Below, piece after piece: positions 1-14,110 of a DNA stretch of 64,000 nucleotides. Position 1 is the stretch's first letter; each line of letters begins with the position of its first letter. The translations under genes were made by a program, and so were the position numbers. Where the stretch lies: assembly GCF_932526225.1 (NCBI RefSeq), contig NC_064035.1, forward strand, positions 14,618,469 to 14,682,468. The letters are read 5' to 3'. Under the pieces are notes generated by a model. The model was not told the origin of the DNA, made no database searches, and saw only the letters and a list, made by a program, of their open reading frames with translations. The DNA comes from Nematostella vectensis (Eukaryota > Cnidaria > Anthozoa > Actiniaria > Edwardsiidae).

Positions 1-3000
1 ACACGAAGAGGAGCATGGTACCCATAGACAGCATCATGTTACATATGAAGAGGAGCATGGTACCCATAGACAGCATCATGTTACATATGAAGAGGAGCAT
101 GGTACCCATAGACAGCATCATGTTACATATGAAGAGGAGCATGGTACCCATAGACAGCAGCATGTTACACATAAAGAGGAGCATGGTACCCATAGACAGC
201 AGCATGTTACACATAAAGAGGAGCATGTTACCCATAGACAGCAGCATGTTACATATGAAGAGGAGCATGGTACCCATAGACAGCATCATGTTACATATGA
301 AGAGGAGCATGGTACCCATAGACAGCAGCATGTTACATATGAAGAGGAGCATGGTACCCATAGACAGCAGCATGTTACATATGAAGAGGAGCATGGTACC
401 CATAGACAACATCATGTTACATATGAAGAGGAGCATGGTACCCATAGACAGCAGCATGTTACACACGAAGAGGAGCATGGTACCCATAGACAGCAGCATG
501 TTACATATGAAGAGCAGCATGGTACCCATAGACAGCAGCATGTTACACATAAAGAGCAGCATGGTACCCATAGACAGCAGCATGTTACATATGAAGAGGA
601 GCATGGTACCCATAGACAGCAGCATGTTACATATGAAGAGGAGCATGGTACCCATAGACAGCAGCATGTTACACATAAGGAGGAGCACGGTACCCATAGA
701 CAGCAGCATGTTACACATAAAGAGGAGCATGGTACCCATAGACAACATCATGTTACATATGAAGAGGAGCATGGTACCCATAGACAGCAGCATGTTACAC
801 ACGAAGAGGAGCATGGTACCCATAGACAGCATCATGTTACATATGAAGAGGAGCATGGTACCCATAGACAGCATCATGTTACATATGAAGAGGAGCATTG
901 TACCCATAGACAGCAGCATGTTACACATAAAGAGGAGCATGGTACCCATAGACAACATCATGTTACATATGAAGAGGAGCATGGTACCCATAGACAGCAT
1001 CATGTTACATATGAAGAGGAGCATGGTACCCATAGACAGCAGCATGTTACACATAAAGAGGAGCATGGTACCCATAGACAGCAGCATGTTACACATAAAG
1101 AGGAGCATGTTACCCATAGACAGCAGCATGTTACATATGAAGAGGAGCATGGTACCCATAGACAGCATCATGTTACATATGAAGAGGAGCATGGTACCCA
1201 TAGACAGCAGCATGTTACATATGAAGAGGAGCATGGTACCCATAGACAGCATCATGTTACATATGAAGAGGAGCATGGTACCCATAGACAGCAGCATGTT
1301 ACACATAAAGAGGAGCATGGTACCCATAGACAGCAGCATGTTACACATAAAGAGGAGCATGGTACCCATAGACAACATCATGTTACATATGAAGAGGAGC
1401 ATGGTACCCATAGACAACATCATGTTAAATATGAAGAGGAGCATGGTACCCATAGACAGCAGCATGTTACACATAAAGAGGAGCATGGTACCCATAGACA
1501 GCAGCATGTTACATATGAAGAGGAGCATGGTACCCATAGACAGCAGCATGTTACACATGAAGAGGAGCATGGTACCCATAGACAGCAGCATGTTACACAT
1601 AAAGAGGAGCATGGTACCCATAGACAGCATCATGTTACATATGAAGAGGAGCATGGTACCCATAGACAGCAGCATGTTACACATAAAGAGGAGCATGGTA
1701 CCCATAGACAGCAGCATGTTACATATGAAGAGGAGCATGGTACCCATAGACAGCAGCATGTTACATATGAAGAGGAGCATGGTACCCATAGACAGCAGCA
1801 TGTTACATATGAAGAGGAGCATGGTACCCATAGACAGCAGCATGTTACACATAAAGAGGAGCATGGTACCCATAGACAGCATCATGTTACATATGAAGAG
1901 GAGCATGGTACCCATAGACAGCAGCATGTTACACATAAAGAGGAGCATGGTACACATAGACAGCAGCATGTTACATATGAAGAGGAGCATGGTACACATA
2001 GACAGCAGCATGTTACATATGAAGAGGAGCATGGTACCCATAGACAGCAGCATGTTACATATGAAGAGGAGCATGGTACCCATAGACAACATCATGTTAC
2101 ATATGAAGAGGAGCATGGTACCCATAGACAGCAGCATGTTACACATGAAGAGGAGCATGGTACCCATAGACAGCATCATGTTACATATGAAGAGGAGCAT
2201 GGTACCCATAGACAGCAGCATGTTACATATGAAGAGGAGCATGGTACCCATAGACAGCAGCATGTTACACATGAAGAGGAGCATGGTACCCATAGACAGC
2301 ATCATGTTACATATGAAGAGGAGCATGGTACCCATAGACAGCAGCATGTTACACATAAAGAGGAGCATGGTACCCATAGACAGCAGCATGTTACACATAA
2401 AGAGGAGCATGGTACCCATAGACAGCAGCATGTTACACATAAAGAGCAGCATGGTACCCATAGACAGCATCATGTTACATATGAAGAGGAGCATGGTACA
2501 CATAGACAGCATCATGTTACATATGAAGAGGAGCATGGTACCCATGGACAGCAGCATGTTACACATAAAGAGGAGCATGTTACCCATAGACAGCAGCATG
2601 TTACACATAAAGAGGAGCATGGTACCCATAGACAGCAGCATGTTACACATAAAGAGGAGCATGGTACTCATAGACAGCAGCATGTTACATCTGGAGAGGA
2701 GCATGGTACCCATAGACAGCAGCATGTTACATATGAAGAGGAGCATGGTACCCATAGACAGCAGCATGTTACATATAAAGAGGAGCATGGTACCCATAGA
2801 CAGCAGCATGTTACACATAAAGAGGAGCATGGTACCCATAGACAGCAGCATGTTACATATGAAGAGGAGCATGGTACCCATAGACAGCAGCATGTTACAT
2901 ATAAAGAGGAGCATGGTACCCATAGACAGCAGCATGTTACACATAAAGAGGAGCATGGTACCCATAGACAGCAGCATGTTACACATAAAGAGGAGCATGG

Positions 3001-3470
3001 TACCCATAGACAACATCATGTTACATATGAAGAGGAGCATGGTACCCATAGACAGCAGCATGTTACACACGAAGAGGAGCATGGTACCCATAGACAGCAT
3101 CATGTTACATATGAAGAGGAGCATGGTACCCATAGACAGCAGCATGTTACACATAAAGAGGAGCATGGTACCCATAGACAACATCATGTTACATATGAAG
3201 AGGAGCATGGTACCCATAGACAGCAGCATGTTACACATAAAGAGGAGCATGGTTCCCATAGACAGCAGCATGTTACATATGAAGAGGAGCATGGTACCCA
3301 TAGACAGCATCATGTTACATATGAAGAGGAGCATGGTACCCATAGACAGCATCATGTTACACATAAAGAGGAGCATGGTACCCATAGACAGCAGCATGTT
3401 ACATATGAAGAGGAGCATGGTACCCATAGACAGCAGCATGTTACATATAAAGAGGAGCATGGTACACATT
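1..3470. repeat. 42-bp minisatellite, about 82 copies
   Basis: A head-to-tail array of a 42-bp unit containing GAGGAGCATGGTACCCATAG followed by ACAGCAGCATGTTACAYA. Units differ at a few fixed positions (cagcag/catcat, cataaa/tatgaa, occasional gttacc). The array runs off the left edge, so its true size is unknown. Because 42 is a multiple of three and no frame-specific stop occurs, it reads open as a 14-residue repeat on the + strand. I treat that as non-coding: the array lies downstream of the last visible DYNC2I1 exon, inside what should be an intron of that minus-strand gene. Confidence 0.95.
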
Positions 3471-3589
3471 GGCAAAAGCATAATAGACAGTACATTGTAG
3501 CAAGAGCAGGAGTAGGAGCTTGATACAAATGGGCAAGTCACACCTTACTGTAAGAGCACATAACACAAGGAGTAGAGAGATTTACTTAC

Positions 3590-6500
3590 AAGTCCTGCAA
3601 AAGCAAGAGTAGCTTTTGATGGACTAAGACAGCAGCATCTTGGAAGTGACTCACAAACTAGAACCCTATAAATCACAACAAATAAAACAAGAAATTACAC
3701 ATTGTCACACGGAGAGGAGCATTGGGATGCTAAGTACAGGGTTTGACTTACTTTTGAGGCTCTGAAGGTTCGTTTATATTCCACAAGCAAACCAGTCCCC
3801 TCTTAGCGACATTTCCACTGACCTTCAGAAGATAATGAGTGGAACAATTTTCACATTCATTTTTTGACATCTCTGAGTTTAACAAAAGGTTATAAGATGC
3901 TTCATTCTCATTTTAAAAGAGTTGTACAGTGAGGCATTTAGAAAGGGCAAAATGGTTACCCTGCCAACAGGAAGTTTGTTTGCTACTGTACAACTCCTGT
4001 GATTTATACTGTACCTGTTGAGAGGGTGGGCCTTCAATAGGACCAAGAGCAGCCAACATCAAGTGCGTCTGAACAGGGGAGATATGAACAGATCGTATGC
4101 TCCGCCCTGATAAAACAAATAATTGCACATGATATTGAAAACACATACATAGGTCAATACCAAACAAATTTAAGGCCTTTTATATTATGCCTGCATGCCT
4201 GCTAACTGTATCTATGTGTTATAACTATAAAGACTACAAACAAGCTGTAGGAAAACTAGATGGTCTATGTAGGCATGGTGTAGACAAGGTATAAATCAAT
4301 AAGGTTTAAAAGGTAAGCGCAACTACTCTGTTTCACCTTTTCAACCTTGTTGTTGATTTATACTGTATCTACGTGTGTCTGTGTGTGTGTCTGTGATTAC
4401 ACACAGTATAGATTTGTTCATACATGTTGATATGTTGATGTCATTGGGGTTTATCCTCTCACCTCCAAGTAATGGCTGTTTGGTCGCAAGCTGGACGTAA
4501 CCGTCAGTGCAAGCCAAGCATTTAGATTCTTTGAGCATGATGCTAGTTTGTTCAACCAATGCTTCTTCAAGCAACACTAAGCATGCCTTTTGTAAAAATA
4601 CAATAGAGCATGATTATAAACAAAATTAAAGGTCCCAAATGGGGCAATAAATGCCTGACAAACAAACAGTATGAGAGTGTGACCTCTTGACACCCTCAGG
4701 ACAATGTATTATTTGTCTGAACAGAATCCGTTCAATAAATGTTTGATTAAAATAATTTGAAAAAAGAATTTAGTGTTATATATATTATTGTTATATTTGG
4801 TGTTTGTTGTCTGTTATATGGAATGATTAATAATAACAATTAGTATGATACAACTGTTTACTATAGATAAGATACAGTACAGTAATAAATACGTCACGAA
4901 GAAAAGTGTGACATACATAAAAGGAGGGCACATTACAAATACAAATTAATTACTATCTACATAATAATGATATTATGTAACTATTACAAAAATACTGCCA
5001 TCACTTTCTACTCACTTGACCGGCTTTTTTAAGAAATGATGTCATTCGAACACTATCAATATGAGAACTGCTTTTAGTGCTTAGAAACTCTTCCGTTGTG
5101 AAGGATTCTTGTTCGTCTAAATAAAATAAATAGTCACAAAGGGTCATCTTGTGTGATATATAGTAGTAAAAAAAGGAAGATTATGTCTAGTAATGGACGC
5201 CAATATTAAAATGTAAAATTACCTCCACACCCTGCCAAGCCTTCAGCCGGATGCTGTGTCCATATTGTTCGTATCTCAATGTCTTCAGTTTGCAGTTCAC
5301 GGTCTACATTGTCATCATTACACTGGACATAGGCCTACAATAGAGGAATAATAGCAAGGGTGTGAACAAATGGCTATTTGCCAGTAACCTGGCTTTATAT
5401 CTGAAACAGTAAATGATTTATTCCATTCTACTGCATACAGTATATACTGTAGTAATGTGGTTCAATAATTTCTAATGAAGTCTGAAAACTTACAGGGCTT
5501 TCTTAAACTTTCAGAGTAGGCGGTTGAGGTTGATAAGTAGGAGGTGGAATTTTTTTTATCTGTTTAGTTCAAATAAAACTTAAGTCTACTTTTCTAAAAA
5601 AAAAAAAGCTGGCGCTAGGTGGAAAATAACTGGTGCTTCCGCTGGCTGCCGGCCGCAGTCGCCTATTGAAACCCCTGACTTAGACTATGTATTTGTTGTA
5701 AAATTTGTTCAGTTTATTGGAATTTGAGACAATACATATAAATATCATACAGTATATATTTAAAGTCTATGTTACAGCTTCACAGCATTTACATGTATAA
5801 ATATTTGGCATGGGGCTGTCTAGTACCTGTTTAGTGTCTGAGCGGCCAAAGTTCTTGATGTATAGTTCATACTCATTCATTGGTGGAAGGTCAAACATCT
5901 CAAATGCAGAAACATCCAGATCTATCAGTCGCATTAGTTCCTTTAAAACAAACACACATTGTGCAATTAATGCTTGTAACTTCCTTAAAATGGGATGATG
6001 CTCTTTGATAAACCAGGGGGAATGTGCACTAAAATGTGCATGAGCATAGAATACAGTACATGATCAGGTATAGCATCTCTATTCTGATGTGCAACAGCAT
6101 TGTTTTGAGTTTGAAAAAAAGAAAGTCAGGTATTTGGGGCATAGAAAACAGGGTGACTTTCTGTCTGAGCATGCGCATCACATCCCATGTCTAGGGCCCA
6201 GTAGAGAGATTCACTCACGATGTTTACAAATGTTGAACTTTTGGACCTCAAATATATGCTTTATGCACGCAGGAAGGCTTTTTTTTTTCAGAGGATGTCT
6301 ATGTCAGTATGCTATTGCAAGGCATCTTCATTTAGCAATTCGGCTATTTTATGTTGCGTTTCTCAACTTTTGAATCTTTTGGATATGCGAAAAAATCAGG
6401 TCAAAGAGCCATAGACGGAATATTACATTTGTGAATTATAGAATTTGGAAGGTAGAAAACAAAGAATTTATAAACATATCCTATTTAGTAGTGTAAAAGG

Positions 6501-9500
6501 TTTGTTATTATCTTAAACTGTTAAAATCAAGCTTAGATTCGCGGAGCTTGACTTCAGTGAATTAGTCGCAAACTTGTGAAATTGCATAAAATTACAATTA
6601 TTGAAACAGAATTACTAAAACATACGGGCTTTGTTACCACACTATCTCAATTCTCCGTGTGTTCCATGAACATTAGTTTAGATGGGTAGCACGATTAATT
6701 CATTTTGAAAATTGGGGAATACGACGAAATAAGCAAAATTATGATACCACATAAGAGTTTCAGGGCTCTGTACTACCTGTATTGTACATTATGACATTTT
6801 GTTAATAAAATTCGTGACTGAAAAACAAATTTTGTTCAAGTTTGAGCATTTGGCTAGTGAATGAACAAGAGATCGGAATTTGTAGGAATTGATTTCGATA
6901 GTATTTTAATGAATTTTGATTCACTGTGTTTGCAATAAATTAAATCACAGGAATCTATCACGTTTATTTGGTTTGGTACACAGAGCGTGTACCACAGGTT
7001 CTTCCCTTGTAACATAAACACTGATGTATACTGTATACATCCTTTAAAAGCATATATAACAAAATTGGATATCTAGCAGATTTTAGAGAAAATATCCAAT
7101 GTTCTTTGAAATAACCATATTACAAATTTAAGCAATTTGATCTTTAAACTGTCATATGTACATTAAAAACATTCTCACATAGTTTATTTGCAGCTCTTCA
7201 GCTAAATTTGGTTGCTATCGGCAGAGAATTTATTGAGAAATAAAGCTTTTTAAGAAAAAAAAACTATTTTGAGATTGGAATGTATACAGAAATGCTTCAG
7301 TGATTCCCAGACAATAAGGAATTATGAACAACAATGGCGCATTATTTTGAGCCTGTGTTACAAGTGGCCAGTCCAAGCGCATGCTCCTGCAAAAAGTCAC
7401 CCTGTTGGCATAGAATATAGCATTTCTTTTGAGGTTGTCAGATCACTTTTACTTCCCCCCCCTCTTGGTAAATACTGTTAGTATGTCAAAAATGTGGCAA
7501 AACTGTAGCACCTGTCCACGTTTTCTTGTCTTTGATGCTACTTTTTGGCTGATCTGCTTTTGCTTAGCTGCTACAAAATTGATTCTCCCCTTTGCAGTTA
7601 CAGGTCTAGCAGCGGTCTCTAAAAATAAACAGTAAAAATAACAGGACAACATAATGAAATGCAAGGGTTGTTTACTGTATGATAACATAACTCTTTCAAA
7701 TCAAGACCTTTGTTCTGGATAACTGTGGGGTGTTTCCAGACCTTTATAAACAGTGCTTAACAAGACCTACAAAATATAGTCAATGCAACTGTAATTTTCT
7801 TTCCTCCTTCAAATAAGCACAGGCGTTCATCTCACCCTCTTGAGTGAAATGTTCAAATGCATTCAAAGGGTCTTGCCGATTCTCAGTCTTCTTTTTTGTG
7901 CAAGTTTTCCAAGAACTACAAAGCCATTCTTTGTGCATGAAATAAGGACTTCCTTTTAATTATGTTAGCACCAACCAGGAAGCGCCTCTCATTTATGGTA
8001 TCTTGTATTTTAGGGGGACACTTGCTTTGAAGACGAATTTTTTGGTGTTTACAAGCAGTACATAAGCACAGTATAGGAGTAGAGTGTTTCTGTGTTTCTA
8101 AAACTCTACACAGTAGTACTGGTAGGTACTTTAGCTTACCCCTCTTGGATTCATCATCGCTTGATTTTGAGAGCTTGCTACCTTCCCTGGACAGCATCTC
8201 ATTTTCTGCATTAATTGCTTGAAGAAGCTATTGAAAGATGAGAACAGGGATTTTTTCAGTAGGTCACTTATGGGTACCATATTTACTTGATGAATAAGTG
8301 CCTCCCTTGAATAAGCACCTCCCCTGAATAAACTCCTCCTTTGAACCAAAACTATTAATAAGGGCCTCCTCCAAATAAATCACCCCCTCCCCTCCCCTCC
8401 CCAAGTTTTATGTAGCTAAGTAAAATGACTATTATACATGTAGTTCTAAGAAAGCACTGGAGCTCATAGACTCTTTACACAGTACCTCCTGCATATCTTG
8501 GGATGGGTGCTGGAAGAAAAAAAGACTAAAGGTTAGAGGCATGGGATAGAACATCTTTGGTTCCCTAGTCTTCAAGTAAGGACACAACAGTGCTCACTTA
8601 AAGGGGAGACCTACAGTAGTGCAACCACCTGTCAAGTAAGTGTCTCTTAATTACAATGCTGCACAGAATAGATGCATTTTTTTAATTCCACCGGTCATTT
8701 TGCATGGGAAGCCCTGGGGCTAATCAACTCCAGTTCATTCTTTACTCTTACCTTAGTATGGGAACTTTAGTACTACCTAAAGCAGTTTGGTTGAAAAAGC
8801 AAAACAATATAACCTTACCTTGTATAAACCACTATGGAAAGGACTTGCACTTTACAGCTAGAATGATTAGCCACAATGTACCCCTAAACCCGTCCCGTTT
8901 GAGAGTACAGTAGTAACTGACTACTAGCCTATGATGACACTAGATCAGCTTGTATTATACAGTAGCTGTCTTTCCCCCAGGGCAACTAAAGACAAGACTA
9001 AGAAAAAAAAGGTCTGAGTGTGTTAACCCAAAGTACTGTACATCGGCAAACCAACCTCAGAATCCTCATTGTCAGAAGGCTCATCCTCAAAGTCCTCCTC
9101 ATAGTCCTGAAAGGTGCAAAAGGAATAAATGAATGTAGGGTTACTCACTGAATACTGTATATCTCAGAGTCTTGTCTGTGCTACTTATAACTGTAATTGC
9201 TCGAACAATCATTCCCTAAAAAAGTGCCTGTTAAACAGTGCCTCCTCCTCCTCTAAATGTGTTACACTTAATAATTAATGTATACACGTAGTACAAATGG
9301 GAGTGAACATAGAAGGGTAGTTAAGGACATAGAAGGGAAGTAATGAAAACTGAAAGTAAAACAAGATTTAATTAATGTTGAAAGCTTGTTTTTCTATCGT
9401 CATGGAAGGATTTTTGCTCCTTGCACGTTGTACAGCACTTTTTCATCTAAAAAAACAGATGTGTAATAGCCCCTCCCCTGAATAAGTGTTTGCCTGGGAA

Positions 9501-12500
9501 ATAAAGACGTTTCCTTACTTCACTAATCACGCACGCAGTCCTAATTATTTCATGTCATCGACTAAGTGACAGATTAGAGAACAACGAAATAAATTACTCG
9601 CAAACACGCTCAAGCTTATGAATATTCGGCAAGTCAATACTCTCGAGCCACTCTCGAGTAGAATATGCATGAGTCTCGAGTACTAGCGAGTGGAGGTTAT
9701 GTTACTGTAGACCTGTACTGTAAACACCAGTACTGTAAGCTCCCTGTAGTTAGATATGCAAGCAATTATGATAATTACTACTGTAGCTTTGACAAATTCT
9801 AGCAAATACTGTAATTGTCAGATCATTACCTCAAAGTCCTCATCATAGTCATAACCAGCTGGGTCTTCATCTTGGACTTCTTCTGCATTTGATAATACAC
9901 GGGTGATGGATGGTTTGGAACTTTGCTTGGTGTCCTCCTCCTCTACTGCTTCCTGAAGTGAACAGAACAGAAGTGAATCAGAAATAATAAAAAGCTACCA
10001 TACAGTAGTAGTGGTACATATTAATGGTAAAGGGTATTAATGGCAGATCAACAAAAAAGGAAGATCTTTCATATCATGTATGTTACATTATTATGAAAAA
10101 AAGGAAAGGTGTCAGACAGATAAAGAAAAATACAGTAGAAGGGAATCTTGATAAGCAGAGAAAATGGAGAGTCATCAAATCCTTCAGCATTTTATGAATC
10201 ACGGCTACAGTAAAACGGAACCAGATCAATCTATGACAACAACTTTAAGAAATTGGCTTTATCATAGATATATGTATTCAGTAAACAAATTAAAGGTAAT
10301 ATTTGATGCACTAACATTTCGTCTGGCTTGCCCGTGCAGTAACTATATAGGTAGTTATTCTACATTGTGAGATAAGAACAGGTGAAAAAGACACTCTAAA
10401 AAACAAATGAAAAAAATCACAACTTACAGCTTCTTCCAAAGTGTCTGCTCTGAACCTCAAGCTTTCATGAGACTTGCTTTTAGATCTTGTATCCTGGAAT
10501 AACAATTTCTCATTTTTTTTATCTAAACTTCTACTTTTGAGCCCTTGCTCATTCAAGTTCTCACCTCTTCTTGTTTTAGTGTTTCCAGAAGTTCTTTTTC
10601 TCGTCTTCTTATCCTATCTTCTTCATCAAGTTTGGAGTCTTTGGTATGCTTGGCAAGTGAATATACATGTACAATTATTGTGCAATTCTTATTTCAATCC
10701 TATCAACAATAACAACTTAACAGGTCCAAGACATGCTTTAAACAAGTACCATCTTTGCAAGTGTTAATTTACAGCCTTGGTGTATATGTGTGGGTGTAAT
10801 TAATAATATAAAAATGGAAAAAAGTCATGACAGAAAAGAAATCACCAAACAGACAAAAGCAGATTTACTGTTACCTGAATGTGTTCTCTATCTTTTCTCT
10901 TATCTTGATCATCTTTATCTCTAGACCTGTATATTGAAAATCTATTTTTAGAAGATCAAAGAATGAAGCACAAGCCGCTACATATAACCCATACACTACA
11001 ACCCCAGAACAACATTATACCTTTTCACTTTTAGAAAAGTCTTACCCTTGAATCTATTGAGGAGAAGGCAGTTATGAAAAACTTACTTTTTCTTGTCATC
11101 TTTCCTCCCCCTGTCTTTTCTTTCTCTGGAAGAACTGCTCTGTAAAGATAACAGAACATTTTGTCAAAACCATATTGAAGCAACATGCATAGCTTCTCCC
11201 TCCAAAACATCTTCTCATAAGACCTGAAACTGTACCGAGTTACTTCAGGACTAACAATTATAACACAGTAGGTCCATGCCTGATAATTTTAGGTTATCAA
11301 TATTATCATAATATCATACCTCCTCATCTCCTTTACTTCTTTCCCTGCTTTTTTTCTTATCATCTTTTTCTCTTCTTTTTGGATCTTCAGGGTCATGAGC
11401 ATCTTTATCTCTCCTTTCACGCCGCCTGTCACCTGATCCCTCATCCTCATGACGCCGCCGCCTTCTCTCCTTCTCACGTTCCTTCTCACGATCAGACTTT
11501 TCTCTATCACCACTCCTTATCCTAGAGCTTTCTCCATTTTTCTCATGTCTCCTGTCTCTATCCTTCCTCTCGTAATCTTGATTGCGGTCACTCCGCTCTT
11601 TTCTTTTTTCACGGTCTCCTTCACCATTTCGTCCCTTGTCTGTTTTCTCATGGCGCCCTCTGTCTTTATCTCTTGTTCTATCCTGTTCGCTATCTCTTTC
11701 TCTGGGTCTTTCTTTGTCACGATCTTTTGTTCTTTCTTTATCTCCACGCTCTCTGTCTTTAACTCGATCCTTGTCCCCTTCTCGTCTGCGCTTCTCCCTT
11801 CTAGGATCTGGTTCACTGCTACCTGAAGCTATCTCCCCACGATCATCTCGCCTCCGCCTGCTGTCATCTTTGTCCTAGAGTATTAACAAGATTAAAAGCC
11901 TTATCGTAAATAACTGTAAAATTACACCCAACCACCACCAACAAAAAAACTTGCAATACTGTATGGGCCATCAAGCATCTCTAAAATTTTGTTAATGGTT
12001 AGTGCACAATTAGCTTGTACAAAATACAGTACACATAGAATACTTTATGATCTAGTTACATCCCCCTTCCCCTACAGTAGGAACCCCTCAATAATAGCTT
12101 TCATGGGGCTGTCCTAAATCTGCCTCCACCACTGACAAAGAAAGAAAGACTTTTATAAGAAAAGCGACCAATATGGGTGTTGGGACATATCTCTCACTTA
12201 GCAAATCAGGTTGTTAAGCGTGCACACAATGCACTAGTAGCCAGGTTTTATCATAATAATCAATTGCACATGATGTTTGAGTTGTCATCACCTTTGCTTC
12301 TGTAAACCTTCTGATCATTTATAGAATTAGGAAGTTTCCCTAGCAACAGACCTTAGTGATATGTCCAAACACCCTTAATCCTTTCCATTTATCAGGTCAG
12401 AATAGAAAATTATTAACCTTAATCCTTTCTTTCTTATCATCATCCCTAATCCTCTCTTTTCCTTTTCTTTCACTTCTTGATTTTTTATCTTCCGTCTGTG

Positions 12501-14040
12501 GATTAAATAAAGAACGATTCACAAACATGATCACACGGAACCTGCATAGGTCTAACTGTGTAGCTGGCATCAACAAATCATGTGAAGATCATTTAGCACA
12601 GTAGAAAGGCAAGGATATAAACTGAGGTGGCGAATGGTCACTAAAAGATTTTCTGAGATTGTGAGATCTGGATTTGAGATCCTTGAAATTCTTGTATATT
12701 TTTAAAATCTGTGACTGGAATTGTCAACATAGCTACATATAGTGACCCTGCAATTCAATTCTGGGGCAAATAAGGAAAAAAAAGCTGAATGAAAAACCGT
12801 ATGCAAAATCCAAGATTCCAAGACACCCTGAAAAATAGTCAAACATTCTGAGACAGTCAGCAGAAATAAAAACAATTCAAAATTTTCAACCTACCCTCCC
12901 CTCCCCCCACGCACGCACACATGCTTTAGGGCATTGACTGCCCTTGGAATAAAAGGTACAATAATATAAAATATAAATAAAACAATAAAACTTAATGAAG
13001 GTATTGGGAATCTATGTTTCTTATAAGTTATTGCTTTATTCTCCGAGAAGATGGAACGAGATTCATAACTCTGTGTATGTATACCTGGAGGGCTTTTTTC
13101 AAGTCTGATTCTCTCCATGTATCTTCTTTACTGCGACTCTGTTGAGTAAAATCATCACTTTCTAAACTAAACAAGAAGTCTATCGGATAAGCACCCCAAC
13201 GACTGTAGATAAAATTATATATACTTAATACTTGTGTGTGTCTTTTTGTAAAAAGTTGTCTTCCTTGACTAAGCAAACAAGTTGGTTTTAGACCCGTAAT
13301 TGAGAGTTGATATAAAAACGTAAAACAACCTCGACGACATCTAGTTCGATTCAAACCGTTCTTGATTCATAGAGGCCGAAAACTTATTTGAAAAGTATCT
13401 TTCAAAGAAAAAAAAATAAATACGGAGGAAAATTATTCGTTTGGAACTTCTTGGCAACCGGTATGCTACGAAAATATACGACAATCTTTGCTTATATACC
13501 TTTCCTGAAGGCATGTTCTGGGAGCTTCAGGTATGTCCCATAGCTGCACTTTGGAATCATACGGCAAATATATCTCTTTCCTTGCAGACTTCGTCGTTTC
13601 TTCTAATGCTTGAAGTTGCTAAGTACACCAAAAAGCCGCCATTTTTTTCTGAGCAATCCGGGAACTTCGACAGGACAGAGGACTGGGTCCTTACACAGGC
13701 AACCCAAGTGATCACGATATAACCAACAAGAGATAAAAACAAACAGAAGTCTAGCGGTAAGGGTTTCTAAAGTTTCTAATTCCAAAATGAGGGGCCTAAC
13801 CTTAATAGAAATACAGTCCCCAGAAACCTCTACAGCCATCGAAACCTGTAGGTTTCAGGTAAATGCAACTAAATAATCCACCGGCCCTGTATAGCCGATA
13901 TTATCTATCGGACTCTAATACACAGGGTTTTGACATATTTTTTTTTTCAATTTTACCTCTCGCTTGTTTTCTTCTTTATTTTGTGTCTGGACCGGGCTGC
14001 CTGTGCACATACCTCCAGAGGGACTGGAGGACTGGGACAT
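3590..14040 (-). CDS. DYNC2I1: Dynein-2 intermediate chain 1 (WDR60), N-terminal 734 residues; 3' end outside window
   Basis: Intermediate chain of cytoplasmic dynein-2, which drives retrograde intraflagellar transport in cilia. Exons, 5' to 3': 13957-14040, 13085-13138, 12418-12495, 11320-11874, 11087-11139, 10875-10926, 10565-10648, 10428-10493, 9830-9952, 9056-9106, 8486-8509, 8140-8227, 7836-7928, 7512-7618, 5827-5940, 5223-5334, 5016-5116, 4463-4586, 4015-4106, 3752-3822, 3590-3665. Phases are continuous over 2,202 nt. The N-terminus carries [11 protein letters not shown], then a 185-codon exon rich in Arg/Lys/Glu/Asp. Acidic YDYDEDFE and DYEEDFEDE motifs follow, then [44 protein letters not shown] and WTQHP, all WDR60 hallmarks. 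The last two exons start the WD40 propeller ([22 protein letters not shown]). The remaining propeller must lie left of position 1. The 5' border of exon 7836-7928 is the least certain. Confidence 0.93.
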
Positions 14041-14110
14041 AGATAACTGGTCACCCACTGTTCATGGTTCTTACGTGTTTCTTCTCCTATGAACATGTCG
14101 GATTCACAAA
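14041..14110. promoter_or_regulatory. Putative bidirectional promoter/5' leader between DYNC2I1 and MGAT4-like gene
   Basis: Only 70 bp separate the two divergent start codons (14040 on minus, 14111 on plus). The segment must hold both 5' leaders or parts of them, so transcription starts may overlap or lie inside the opposite gene's first exon. I see no TATA box. Assignment as a shared promoter rests on spacing alone. Confidence 0.55.

Noticed and set aside
15-3500. 1,161-codon open frame of 14-residue repeats
   Set aside because: It is produced by a stop-free 42-bp minisatellite, has no unique domain, and lies in a presumed intron of an antisense gene.
11449-11878. Ser/Arg/Leu-rich plus-strand frames
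   Set aside because: They are the complement of the charged 185-codon exon of DYNC2I1.
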